This document shows positions 1 to 5,166 of a stretch of 6,535 bases of DNA, one piece after another. A program made the translations under genes and the position numbers. How positions within the stretch are numbered: position 1 is the stretch's first letter; every line of letters starts with the position of its first letter. Origin of the DNA: Oscillospiraceae bacterium (lineage in GTDB: Bacteria > Bacillota > Clostridia > Oscillospirales > Ruminococcaceae); contig SVMQ01000128.1 in the NCBI GenBank assembly GCA_015067375.1, forward strand, positions 1 through 6,535, in the 5' to 3' direction. Below the pieces are notes generated by a model that was not told where the DNA came from, searched no databases, and worked only from the letters and a program-made list of their open reading frames with translations.

Positions 1-87
1 CCAACTCCACCAGTATTTCATCTGAAGCTTTTTATGGATGCATTTCGTTGACCGAGGTAGAACTTCCTAAATATCTGGTGGAGTTGG
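1..87. repeat. Exact 13-bp inverted repeat inside the LRR gene
   Basis: CCAACTCCACCAG at 1-13 is the exact reverse complement of CTGGTGGAGTTGG at 75-87, with 61 bases between. The left arm touches the window edge, so the match may extend further left. Both arms lie in coding sequence of the leucine-rich repeat gene. Confidence 0.75.
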
Positions 88-632
88 GACATAGTGCTTT
101 TTACGGCTCGGGGTTAAAGAGTATTACGCTACCGGAATATATTACGCAATTAGGCAATGAAAACTTGCTTGGTGGTTCGATTTTTGCTGATTGTAAGAGC
201 CTTGAGAGCGTTGTACTGCCAGACAAATTGACATTACTGGGCAACAGCACTTTTGCGAGGTGCGATATGCTTAAAGAGATAACACTTCCTGAGGGAATAA
301 CAGCAATTCCCGATAACTGTTTTCATCAATGTATCGCCTTGGAAAGTGTGAATATTCCCGACAGAGTGGTTGAAATTGGCTCTAATGCGTTTGCAGGATG
401 CACAGTTCTTTCAGATATCAGTATCCCCGAAAGCGTTATTGGAATCAAGAATGGTGCTTTTTCGTATTGCGATGCACTTGAAAAACTTACTTTGCCTGAT
501 GGACTTATCGATATGAAACACTATACCGTATTTGATAAAACGTTTTATGCAAGCAATAACCTCACTGTAACCTACAAAGGTAATGAATACACAAGCGAAA
601 ACATGGAAGAACTTTATGCTTTATTCAATTAA
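3..632 (+). CDS. BspA-like leucine-rich repeat (LRR_5) surface protein, 3' part only
   Basis: The frame is open to the left edge, reading NSTSISSEAFYGC before the TTG at 48, so the gene starts outside the window and the TTG is an internal Leu codon. The 209 visible residues are almost entirely tandem repeats of about 23 residues with the BspA/LRR_5 pattern L-x-x-[IV]-x-[IL]-P-x-x-[IV]-x-x-I-x-x-x-[AC]-F-x-x-C. Repeat units begin near 48, 114, 201, 270, 339, 408 and 477; those at 114 and 477 carry insertions of 5-6 residues. A short non-repeat tail (561-629) starts LTVTYKGNEY, a C-terminal cap common in Ruminococcus-type BspA proteins as I recall them. Family members are usually secreted or surface proteins thought to mediate adhesion; any signal peptide or anchor would lie upstream and cannot be seen. 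The gene uses more AT-rich codons than its neighbours, which fits an accessory gene. The family call is firm; the ligand and role are unknown. Confidence 0.9.
   Translation, partial: NSTSISSEAFYGCISLTEVELPKYLVELGHSAFYGSGLKSITLPEYITQLGNENLLGGSIFADCKSLESVVLPDKLTLLGNSTFARCDMLKEITLPEGITAIPDNCFHQCIALESVNIPDRVVEIGSNAFAGCTVLSDISIPESVIGIKNGAFSYCDALEKLTLPDGLIDMKHYTVFDKTFYASNNLTVTYKGNEYTSENMEELYALFN
48..560 (+). repeat. Seven tandem LRR_5 protein repeats
   Basis: Consecutive units start at 48 (22 residues), 114 (29), 201, 270, 339 and 408 (23 each) and 477 (28). Four successive units of exactly 69 bases define the period. Conservation is at protein level (LP near residue 6-7, AF or CF near 17-18, C near 21); the DNA of the units has diverged, so recent slippage is unlikely within this part. 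Confidence 0.85.
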
Positions 633-643
633 TATTAGTAACA

Positions 644-673
644 CGGCTGCGCACACGCGCAGCCGTTATTTTT
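644..673 (+). terminator. Intrinsic terminator of the LRR gene
   Basis: A perfect 9-bp GC-rich stem, CGGCTGCGC (644-652) with GCGCAGCCG (657-665), has an ACAC loop and is followed by TTATTTTT. It lies 11 nt after the LRR stop codon and is a textbook Rho-independent terminator. Confidence 0.93.
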
Positions 674-884
674 CATCCCTGCATAATTCTTACGGAAAGA
701 TTATTTTTGCTCATTACGAAGATAATATTCATAGAACGAGCGAAAAAGCCATTTCGCTGATGTCAGGCGGATTTCTTTTGATAAAAACGGAAAGTTTTCA
801 ACTGTGTTTTTGTTGAAAGCTACAAAAAGCTGAAAACATGGAAATTTTTTGTGCTAAATACTTTTATTTTAATGCGCTTTATGA
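674..884. other. AT-rich intergenic stretch without a supported gene
   Basis: This is the part between the LRR terminator and the murA promoter. I see no convincing coding signal on either strand. A 77-codon open frame at 583-816 runs through the end of the LRR gene and across the terminator, lacks a ribosome binding site and resembles nothing I know. The stretch does hold small inverted repeats: AGCGAAA (739-745) with TTTCGCT (752-758), and a nested cluster at 794-837 described separately. No tRNA or recognisable riboswitch is visible. Confidence 0.6.
794..837. repeat. Cluster of overlapping 7-bp inverted repeats
   Basis: Three exact pairs lie in 44 bases: GTTTTCA (794-800) with TGAAAAC (831-837); TTTCAAC (796-802) with GTTGAAA (812-818); and TTTTTGT (807-813) with ACAAAAA (822-828). 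The first and third can stack into one long imperfect hairpin; the second competes with both. It sits about 48 bp upstream of the predicted murA -10, so it could be an operator or a structure in an unrecognised transcript. No U-tract follows, so it is not a normal terminator. Confidence 0.4.
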
Positions 885-890
885 TATAAT
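862..890 (+). promoter_or_regulatory. Predicted extended -10 promoter for murA-walJ
   Basis: A perfect TATAAT at 885-890 is preceded by TG at 882-883, giving the extended -10 form TGnTATAAT. The hexamer 17 bp upstream (862-867, TTTTAT) is a poor -35, which extended -10 promoters tolerate. Transcription would start near 897, giving a murA leader of roughly 105 nt. A second TATAAT at 906-911 has no suitable -35 or TGn extension. This is a prediction from motif match only. Confidence 0.55.
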
Positions 891-896
891 AACAGA

Positions 897-918
897 GTGC
901 GAGTGTATAATTTCGCAC
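897..918 (+). other. Hairpin at the predicted 5' end of the murA mRNA
   Basis: GTGCGA (897-902) pairs exactly with TCGCAC (913-918), with one further possible G-U pair inside. It begins at the position expected for the transcription start, so it could form a 5'-terminal stem-loop that protects the messenger. That role is inferred. Confidence 0.35.
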
Positions 919-963
919 CGTAATATGATAATTTAACACGAAATGTGTATATATAAAATATTT

Positions 964-991
964 AATAGTCCCGACTATTGGGGACGAGGGG
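964..991 (+). promoter_or_regulatory. murA translation-initiation region with two alternative hairpins
   Basis: The likely Shine-Dalgarno is GAGGGG (986-991), ten bases before the TTG at 1002. Just upstream, AATAGT (964-969) pairs with ACTATT (974-979), while the overlapping GTCCC (968-972) can instead pair with GGGAC (981-985). The two structures exclude each other; the second ends directly against the Shine-Dalgarno. The pairing is seen in the sequence; a regulatory role is not shown. Confidence 0.4.
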
Positions 992-1001
992 ATGTGTTTC
1001 T

Positions 1002-2300
1002 TTGGAAAAATACGTTATAAGGGGCGGAAAGAAGCTCAGTGGTGAGGTAGTTATCAGCGGCGCAAAGAATGCTGTTGTTGCTATACTTCCTGCAACTATC
1101 CTTTCCGACGAACCTTGCATTGTTGAAAATTTACCTAATATAAGTGATGTTACCATCATTCTTCAGATACTGTCCGAGATGGGCGCTAAGGTGCGCATGA
1201 TAAACAAGACCACGGTCGAGATCGATCCGCGCACTCTGCAGAATGTTCCTGTGCCCTACGAAAAGGCTAAGCTCATGAGAGCGTCGTCCTACTTCCTCGG
1301 CACACTGCTTGGCCGCTTCCATGAGGCTCATGTTTCCATGCCCGGCGGCTGCAATCTCGGCGACCGTCCGATAGATCAGCATCTCAAGTGCTTTGCCGCG
1401 CTTGGCGCTACCTATAACATCGACGGCGGTATGGTAAATCTCACTGCCGATACGCTTATCGGCAATCAGATATTCTTTGACAAGAACTCCGTAGGTGCTA
1501 CCATAAACGGCATCATGGCTGCCACAAAGGCAGACGGACTTACTATAATCGAAAATGCGGCGAAAGAGCCTCATGTCGTTGATCTTGCGAACTTCCTGAA
1601 CTCCATGGGCGCGGATATCATCGGCGCAGGTACTGATGTTATCAAGATACGCGGCGTAAAGAGCCTGCACGGAACGACATACAGCGTTATTCCCGACCAG
1701 ATCGAGGCGGGTACGTTCATGACTGTTGCTGCTGCAACTAGGAGCAATATCCTTATCAGGAACGTTATTCCCAAGCACCTTGAGCCTATCACGAGAAAGC
1801 TTGTGAAGATCGGCGTTCAGGTGGAGCAGTATGATGATGCTGTGCGAGTTATCGGCGGCGAAGATTATACAGGCACTACAGTAAAGACGCAGCCGCATCC
1901 GGGCTTCCCGACAGATATGCAGCCGCAGATGGCGGCAGTGCTTACCTGCTCGAAGGGTGCTAGTATGGTCACAGAGAGCATTTTCGACAACCGCTTCCGC
2001 TATGTTGACGAGCTGCGCAGAATGGGTGCTAATATCTCGGTAGAGGGCAGAGTTGCCGTTATTGAGGGCGTGGAGCGCCTCAAGGGCGCGCCCGTAAAGG
2101 CTACTGACCTGCGTGCAGGCGCTGCGCTTATCGTTGCTGCACTCAGCGCGGAGGGTGTGACTGAGATATATGACATCTTCCATGTTGAGCGTGGTTACGA
2201 GAATATGGAGGAGAAGTTGCGCGCACTTGGCGCTGACATCCGCAAGGTGGATGAGCCTGACCCTGTTGCGGCAGAGCATACTGCAAGAAAGGCTATCTGA
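1002..2300 (+). CDS. murA: UDP-N-acetylglucosamine 1-carboxyvinyltransferase (MurA)
   Basis: MurA transfers enolpyruvate from phosphoenolpyruvate to UDP-GlcNAc in the cytoplasm, the first committed step of peptidoglycan synthesis, and is the fosfomycin target. With the TTG at 1002 as start the protein has 432 residues, normal for the family, and begins MEKYVIRGGKKLSGEV as MurA proteins usually do. Residues matching the E. coli enzyme are in place: Lys22-Asn23 (SGAKNA), the catalytic Cys in MPGGC (Cys117 here, Cys115 in E. coli), Asp305 in FPTDMQ and Arg397 in HVERGYE. The fosfomycin-sensitive Cys is kept rather than replaced by Asp. A TTG at 978 is in frame but would add eight atypical residues and lies before the Shine-Dalgarno (986-991). 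It is probably transcribed with the next gene, whose start overlaps this stop. Many Firmicutes carry two paralogues (MurA, MurZ); which one this is cannot be settled here. Confidence 0.96.
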   Translation: MEKYVIRGGKKLSGEVVISGAKNAVVAILPATILSDEPCIVENLPNISDVTIILQILSEMGAKVRMINKTTVEIDPRTLQNVPVPYEKAKLMRASSYFLGTLLGRFHEAHVSMPGGCNLGDRPIDQHLKCFAALGATYNIDGGMVNLTADTLIGNQIFFDKNSVGATINGIMAATKADGLTIIENAAKEPHVVDLANFLNSMGADIIGAGTDVIKIRGVKSLHGTTYSVIPDQIEAGTFMTVAAATRSNILIRNVIPKHLEPITRKLVKIGVQVEQYDDAVRVIGGEDYTGTTVKTQPHPGFPTDMQPQMAAVLTCSKGASMVTESIFDNRFRYVDELRRMGANISVEGRVAVIEGVERLKGAPVKATDLRAGAALIVAALSAEGVTEIYDIFHVERGYENMEEKLRALGADIRKVDEPDPVAAEHTARKAI

Positions 2301-3094
2301 TGGCTAGGATATATCCTATCTGCAGTTCAAGTAAGGCTAACTGCACGTTTATCGGCACAAAGGGCCATGGCATCCTGATAGATGACGGCTGCTCGTTTGC
2401 GTCGCTGAAAAATGCGCTCAGCCTTATCGACACGCAGATAAATCAGATAGAGGCTATCTTCATCACGCATGAACATACCGACCACATCAACGGACTCGCA
2501 ACGCTCGTAAAGAATACAAATATTCCGATATTTGCAAGCGTCGGCACGATAGCTGCCCTGAGAGAGGGAAAGCACGCGCTGCCCGAAAAGGCAAGGCTGT
2601 TTGATATCTTTTCGGAGGGCTACAAAAGCGCGGAGTTTGAGGTGAAAGCCTTTCACACTCCACATGATACCCCCGAAAGCGTCGGATATGTAATAAATTA
2701 CAACGATACAAAAATTGCCGTTTGTACGGATATCGGCACGGTGACTGAGGAGGTCGAGAGCAATCTGCTCGGCTGTCATGCGGTGCTGCTGGAGTCCAAC
2801 TACGACATAGATATGCTGCGCAGGAATGTCAGCTATCCCGTGCAGACAAAGCAGCGTATCGCCTCGGACAGGGGGCATCTTTCCAATAAGGACTGCTCGC
2901 TGTTTGCGGAAAAGCTGATAAACAGCGGCACTACGCGGCTGATACTCGGGCATCTCAGTCAGGAGAACAACACGCCCAACACCGCGTACACCTGCACCTG
3001 CTCACATCTGCAGCGACAGGGTATGAAGCTTGGAAGTGATTTCACGCTTGATATCGCGCCTGTCATGACAGAGGGGCAGTACATAGCACTATGA
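2300..3094 (+). CDS. WalJ/YycJ-like MBL-fold metallo-hydrolase (putative exonuclease)
   Basis: This 264-residue protein of the metallo-beta-lactamase fold belongs by its overall pattern to the YycJ/WalJ group. Predicted metal ligands are His57, His59, Asp61 and His62 in THEHTDH, then His122 in PHDTPESVGY, Asp144 in CTDIG and His218 in LGHLSQENN. RGHLSN (His193) and the N-terminal SSSKANCTFIG with ILIDDG are also typical of this group. It has no signal peptide or membrane segment, so it should be cytoplasmic. Relatives are usually encoded with the WalRK (YycFG) cell-wall regulators, and some have been described as 5'-3' exonucleases; the activity here is inferred. The ATG overlaps the last base of the murA stop (TGATG), and GAAAGG at 2287-2292 can serve as ribosome binding site inside murA, so the two genes are likely translationally coupled. 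A terminator follows at once. Confidence 0.85.
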   Translation: MARIYPICSSSKANCTFIGTKGHGILIDDGCSFASLKNALSLIDTQINQIEAIFITHEHTDHINGLATLVKNTNIPIFASVGTIAALREGKHALPEKARLFDIFSEGYKSAEFEVKAFHTPHDTPESVGYVINYNDTKIAVCTDIGTVTEEVESNLLGCHAVLLESNYDIDMLRRNVSYPVQTKQRIASDRGHLSNKDCSLFAEKLINSGTTRLILGHLSQENNTPNTAYTCTCSHLQRQGMKLGSDFTLDIAPVMTEGQYIAL

Positions 3095-3095
3095 T
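3065..3095 (+). promoter_or_regulatory. Weak candidate promoter for the hydrolase operon, overlapping the walJ stop
   Basis: ATGACA (3065-3070, one mismatch to TTGACA) and TATGAT (3090-3095, one mismatch to TATAAT) are separated by 19 bp, slightly long. A transcript would begin near 3102, inside the first arm of the terminator, so the hairpin could not form fully in that RNA. It is offered because there is no room for a promoter between the terminator and the next gene; it remains speculative. Confidence 0.25.
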
Positions 3096-3099
3096 ATAC

Positions 3100-3122
3100 A
3101 GCCCGCTTTCCGCGGGCTTTTT
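3100..3122 (+). terminator. Intrinsic terminator after the walJ-like gene
   Basis: AGCCCGC (3100-3106) pairs exactly with GCGGGCT (3112-3118) around a TTTCC loop, and the stem runs into a T-tract ending at 3122. It starts six bases after the stop codon. The Shine-Dalgarno of the next gene follows only about nine bases later, so some readthrough or a promoter upstream of the hairpin is implied. Confidence 0.88.
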
Positions 3123-3142
3123 AAAATTAACAAGGAGGAATT

Positions 3143-4327
3143 ATGAAAAAATTCAGAAAAGCTTTATGCGCGATACTTGCGTCATGTGTTCTGATAACAG
3201 GATGCTCAAAGTCAGATGAGCAGCAGAGCAGCACAGAGGCAAGCGCCGATGTATCCGCTGACACATCCGATGCGGCAAAGCCCGAAGCTCCCGAGGAGCA
3301 GGTGAACATCTATATCGAGGGCGATAAGTTCATGCTGGGCGGCGAGGAGGTATGGCTGACGGGCATGAACGCTCCGTGGCAGGCATGGGACGATTTCGGC
3401 GGAAATTACGATCCCGATTACTGGGGAAATGTTTTCGCTATGATGAACGAGGGCGGCTTTAACTCCTGCCGTATCTGGATAAATTGCAGCGGCAACAATG
3501 GTGTTGAGATAGACGAAGAGGGCTTCGTCAGCGGTGCAACGGCAGAGCACTGGGAGGATCTTGACTCGCTGTTCAGCCTTGCAAAGGAAAACGAGATATA
3601 CATCATGGCGACGCTGATGTCGTTCGACCACTTCAAGGACAGCAACTGGAAGCATACACGCTGGCGTGCGATGCTGCAGGATACTGCAAAGATAGACAGC
3701 TATGTCGCAAACTATGTTGTGCCGTTCTGTCAGCGATATGACAACAACGATTATGTATGGAGCATAGACCTTATCAACGAGCCTGACTGGGTCATCGAGA
3801 ATGCAGAGTGCGGTCAGCTTTCGTGGGATTGCATGGGTGATTACTTTGCAAGAGCAAGCGCGGCTATCCATGAGAACACCGATGATATGCTTGTTACTAT
3901 CGGCTTCGGAATGATAAAATATAACAGCCCCAAGTACAACGGCGACTATGGCGCGGATGAATTTCTGCAGAGCCGTTATGCGAATGAAAAGGCATATATA
4001 GACTTCACGTCTGTCCATTACTATGACTGGCAGGCACCGCATTTCAGCTCTCCGTTTATTGTTTCGGCTGAGGAGTTTGGCATCGACATGACCAAGCCTC
4101 GCGTTGTGGGAGAGTGTTCGCACACAGGCATCAAGGCGCTCAAGCAGATAAAGCCTATCGAAGAGTGCTATGAGTGGGCCTACAACAACGGATGGAATGG
4201 TGTTCTTGCGTGGACAGACCGTGATCTGTTCGTGAATGAAAATGGTATTGAGCAGTGGGCGTGTGTGAAGCTTGCAGGTGAGCGCATGAAGGCTATACTG
4301 GGCGGCGCATCTGCAGATGCAGCCTGA
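3143..4327 (+). CDS. Lipoprotein glycoside hydrolase, GH5-like (clan GH-A; cellulase/mannanase type)
   Basis: This 394-residue protein has a lipoprotein signal peptide: MKKFRK, a hydrophobic stretch and lipobox LITGC with Cys21 as the lipidated residue. It should therefore be anchored to the outer face of the membrane. Residues 22-52 form a Ser/Ala/Asp/Glu-rich linker. From about residue 55 a single TIM-barrel domain follows, with landmarks of clan GH-A: SCRIW with Arg110, LINEPDW with Glu213 as predicted acid/base, SVHYYDW with His292 and Tyr294, VVGECS with Glu324 as predicted nucleophile, and AWTD with Trp357 on the last strand. No carbohydrate-binding module or dockerin is present, so it is not an obvious cellulosome part. 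Substrate (beta-mannan, beta-glucan or other) cannot be read from the sequence. AAGGAGG at 3132-3138 fixes the start. It heads a likely three-gene operon. A more distant GH-A family is possible. Confidence 0.82.
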   Translation: MKKFRKALCAILASCVLITGCSKSDEQQSSTEASADVSADTSDAAKPEAPEEQVNIYIEGDKFMLGGEEVWLTGMNAPWQAWDDFGGNYDPDYWGNVFAMMNEGGFNSCRIWINCSGNNGVEIDEEGFVSGATAEHWEDLDSLFSLAKENEIYIMATLMSFDHFKDSNWKHTRWRAMLQDTAKIDSYVANYVVPFCQRYDNNDYVWSIDLINEPDWVIENAECGQLSWDCMGDYFARASAAIHENTDDMLVTIGFGMIKYNSPKYNGDYGADEFLQSRYANEKAYIDFTSVHYYDWQAPHFSSPFIVSAEEFGIDMTKPRVVGECSHTGIKALKQIKPIEECYEWAYNNGWNGVLAWTDRDLFVNENGIEQWACVKLAGERMKAILGGASADAA

Positions 4328-4341
4328 TAGGAGGAAACGAA

Positions 4342-4629
4342 ATGATAAAGCATATTGTAATGTGGAGATTTAAAGAGGGCGAGCAGGAGAATATGCTGCT
4401 TTTCCGCGACAGACTTCTTGCACTGAAAGGACAGATACCCGAGATACGTGCGATGGAGGTAGGCATCAACATCAATCCTTCCGACCGCAGCTATGACGCG
4501 GTGCTGGTGTCAGAGTTTGACAGCATGGAGGACTTAAAGGCATACAGTGTAAATCCGTTGCACGTTGCGGTGTCTGATTTCTGCAAGTCTATACGCACAG
4601 AGTCCGCAAGTTGCGACTATGAGTTCTGA
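4342..4629 (+). CDS. Dabb-domain (stress-responsive alpha/beta-barrel) protein
   Basis: This 95-residue protein is one complete Dabb (ferredoxin-like alpha/beta-barrel) domain. The opening MIKHIVMWRFKEG, the central strand DAVLVSEFDSMEDLKAY, the NPLHVAVSDF segment and the closing DYEF follow the family pattern. Dabb proteins form dimers; plant members are stress-induced and a few relatives are enzymes, but the small bacterial ones mostly have no assigned reaction. No signal or membrane segment is seen, so it should be cytoplasmic. AGGAGG at 4329-4334, seven bases before the ATG, is a strong ribosome binding site; the gap from the hydrolase stop is 14 bases, and the next gene starts within its last codons, so all three are likely co-transcribed. 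Family assignment is good; function is unknown. Confidence 0.85.
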   Translation: MIKHIVMWRFKEGEQENMLLFRDRLLALKGQIPEIRAMEVGININPSDRSYDAVLVSEFDSMEDLKAYSVNPLHVAVSDFCKSIRTESASCDYEF

Positions 4630-5113
4630 TAAGGTGCGGCATGAGTTTCCGCCGCTGTATGACGGAAATTCAAGGGTGCTTATTCTTGGCACGATACCCT
4701 CTCCTAAGTCAAGGGAGCAAGGCTTCTATTATATGCATCCTCAGAATCGCTTCTGGAGGATGCTGTGCAGTGTACTGGGCGAGGAGCTGCCTGCTGACAT
4801 CAAGGGGCGCAAGGCGCTGTGTCTGCGCCGTGGGATCGCACTGTGGGATGTGCTGGAAAGCTGCGAGATAGACGGGGCATCCGATGCTTCCATAAAAAAC
4901 GCAAGGCCTAATGAGCTGCAGCGCATTTTCGATGCCGCGGATATACGCGCGGTATTCACCACTGGCAAAAAAGCGGATGCACTGTACCGGCGTTTTTTCT
5001 CGGATAACGGACATCCTGCGATATGTCTGCCGTCCACAAGTCCTGCAAACAGGACGATAACGGAGCGGCAGATGCTCGATGAGTACATGAAGATAGCTCA
5101 GTATCTTGAATAA
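4619..5113 (+). CDS. DNA-deoxyinosine (hypoxanthine-DNA) glycosylase, uracil-DNA glycosylase superfamily
   Basis: This 164-residue protein matches the hypoxanthine-DNA glycosylase group (UDG family 6, first described in Methanosarcina barkeri). It is predicted to cut deaminated adenine, and perhaps other damaged bases, from DNA to start base excision repair. Landmarks: LILGTIPSPKSREQGFYY (residues 21-38, with the GTIPS motif 1), HPQNRFW (40-46, its Asn43 the likely catalytic residue), GIALWDVLESCEIDGASDASI (72-92), VFTTGKKA (112-119) and motif 2 LPSTSPAN (137-144). The ATG at 4619 gives the usual N-terminus HEFPPLYDG; an in-frame TTG at 4565 would add 18 atypical residues lying inside the Dabb gene. 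The start overlaps the Dabb coding region by 11 bases and lacks a clear Shine-Dalgarno, so translation probably depends on ribosomes finishing the Dabb gene. The substrate is inferred from the family. Confidence 0.85.
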   Translation: MSSDKVRHEFPPLYDGNSRVLILGTIPSPKSREQGFYYMHPQNRFWRMLCSVLGEELPADIKGRKALCLRRGIALWDVLESCEIDGASDASIKNARPNELQRIFDAADIRAVFTTGKKADALYRRFFSDNGHPAICLPSTSPANRTITERQMLDEYMKIAQYLE

Positions 5114-5118
5114 ATGAG

Positions 5119-5149
5119 AGCCAACGGTATATTACCGTTGGCTGTTTTT
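5119..5149 (+). terminator. Strong intrinsic terminator after the DNA glycosylase gene
   Basis: AGCCAACGGTA (5119-5129) pairs exactly over 11 bp with TACCGTTGGCT (5133-5143) around a TAT loop, followed by GTTTTT. It closes the plus-strand operon. It also lies just beyond the gatB stop on the other strand, where the following bases (CTCATTTATT) make only a weak U-tract, so it may partly stop gatB transcripts too. Confidence 0.93.
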
Positions 5150-5166
5150 ATATTTGAGTCAAGCTG

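Noticed and set aside
739..758. AGCGAAA/TTTCGCT hairpin as a terminator
   Set aside because: The stem is only 7 bp and AT-rich, and no T-tract follows on either strand.
583..816. Plus-strand open frame of 77 codons after the LRR gene
   Set aside because: It begins inside the LRR gene, reads through the terminator hairpin, has no ribosome binding site and resembles no family I know.
906..911. Second TATAAT as a murA promoter
   Set aside because: No -35-like hexamer at suitable spacing and no TGn extension, and it sits in the loop of the 897-918 hairpin; the element at 885-890 is better.
978..1001. TTG at 978 as the murA start
   Set aside because: It lies upstream of the only Shine-Dalgarno (986-991) and adds eight residues that MurA proteins lack; the TTG at 1002 gives the standard N-terminus.
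1131..2279. Long minus-strand open frame (382 codons) opposite murA
   Set aside because: It is antisense to a fully supported murA; the predicted protein is rich in Cys, His and Arg with no recognisable motif, typical of a shadow frame in a codon-biased gene.
2327..2953. Minus-strand open frame (208 codons) opposite the walJ-like gene
   Set aside because: Shadow of a well-supported coding region, with no family resemblance.
3212..4123. Minus-strand open frame (303 codons) opposite the glycoside hydrolase
   Set aside because: Antisense to a gene with intact catalytic motifs and signal peptide; no promoter, ribosome binding site or known family.
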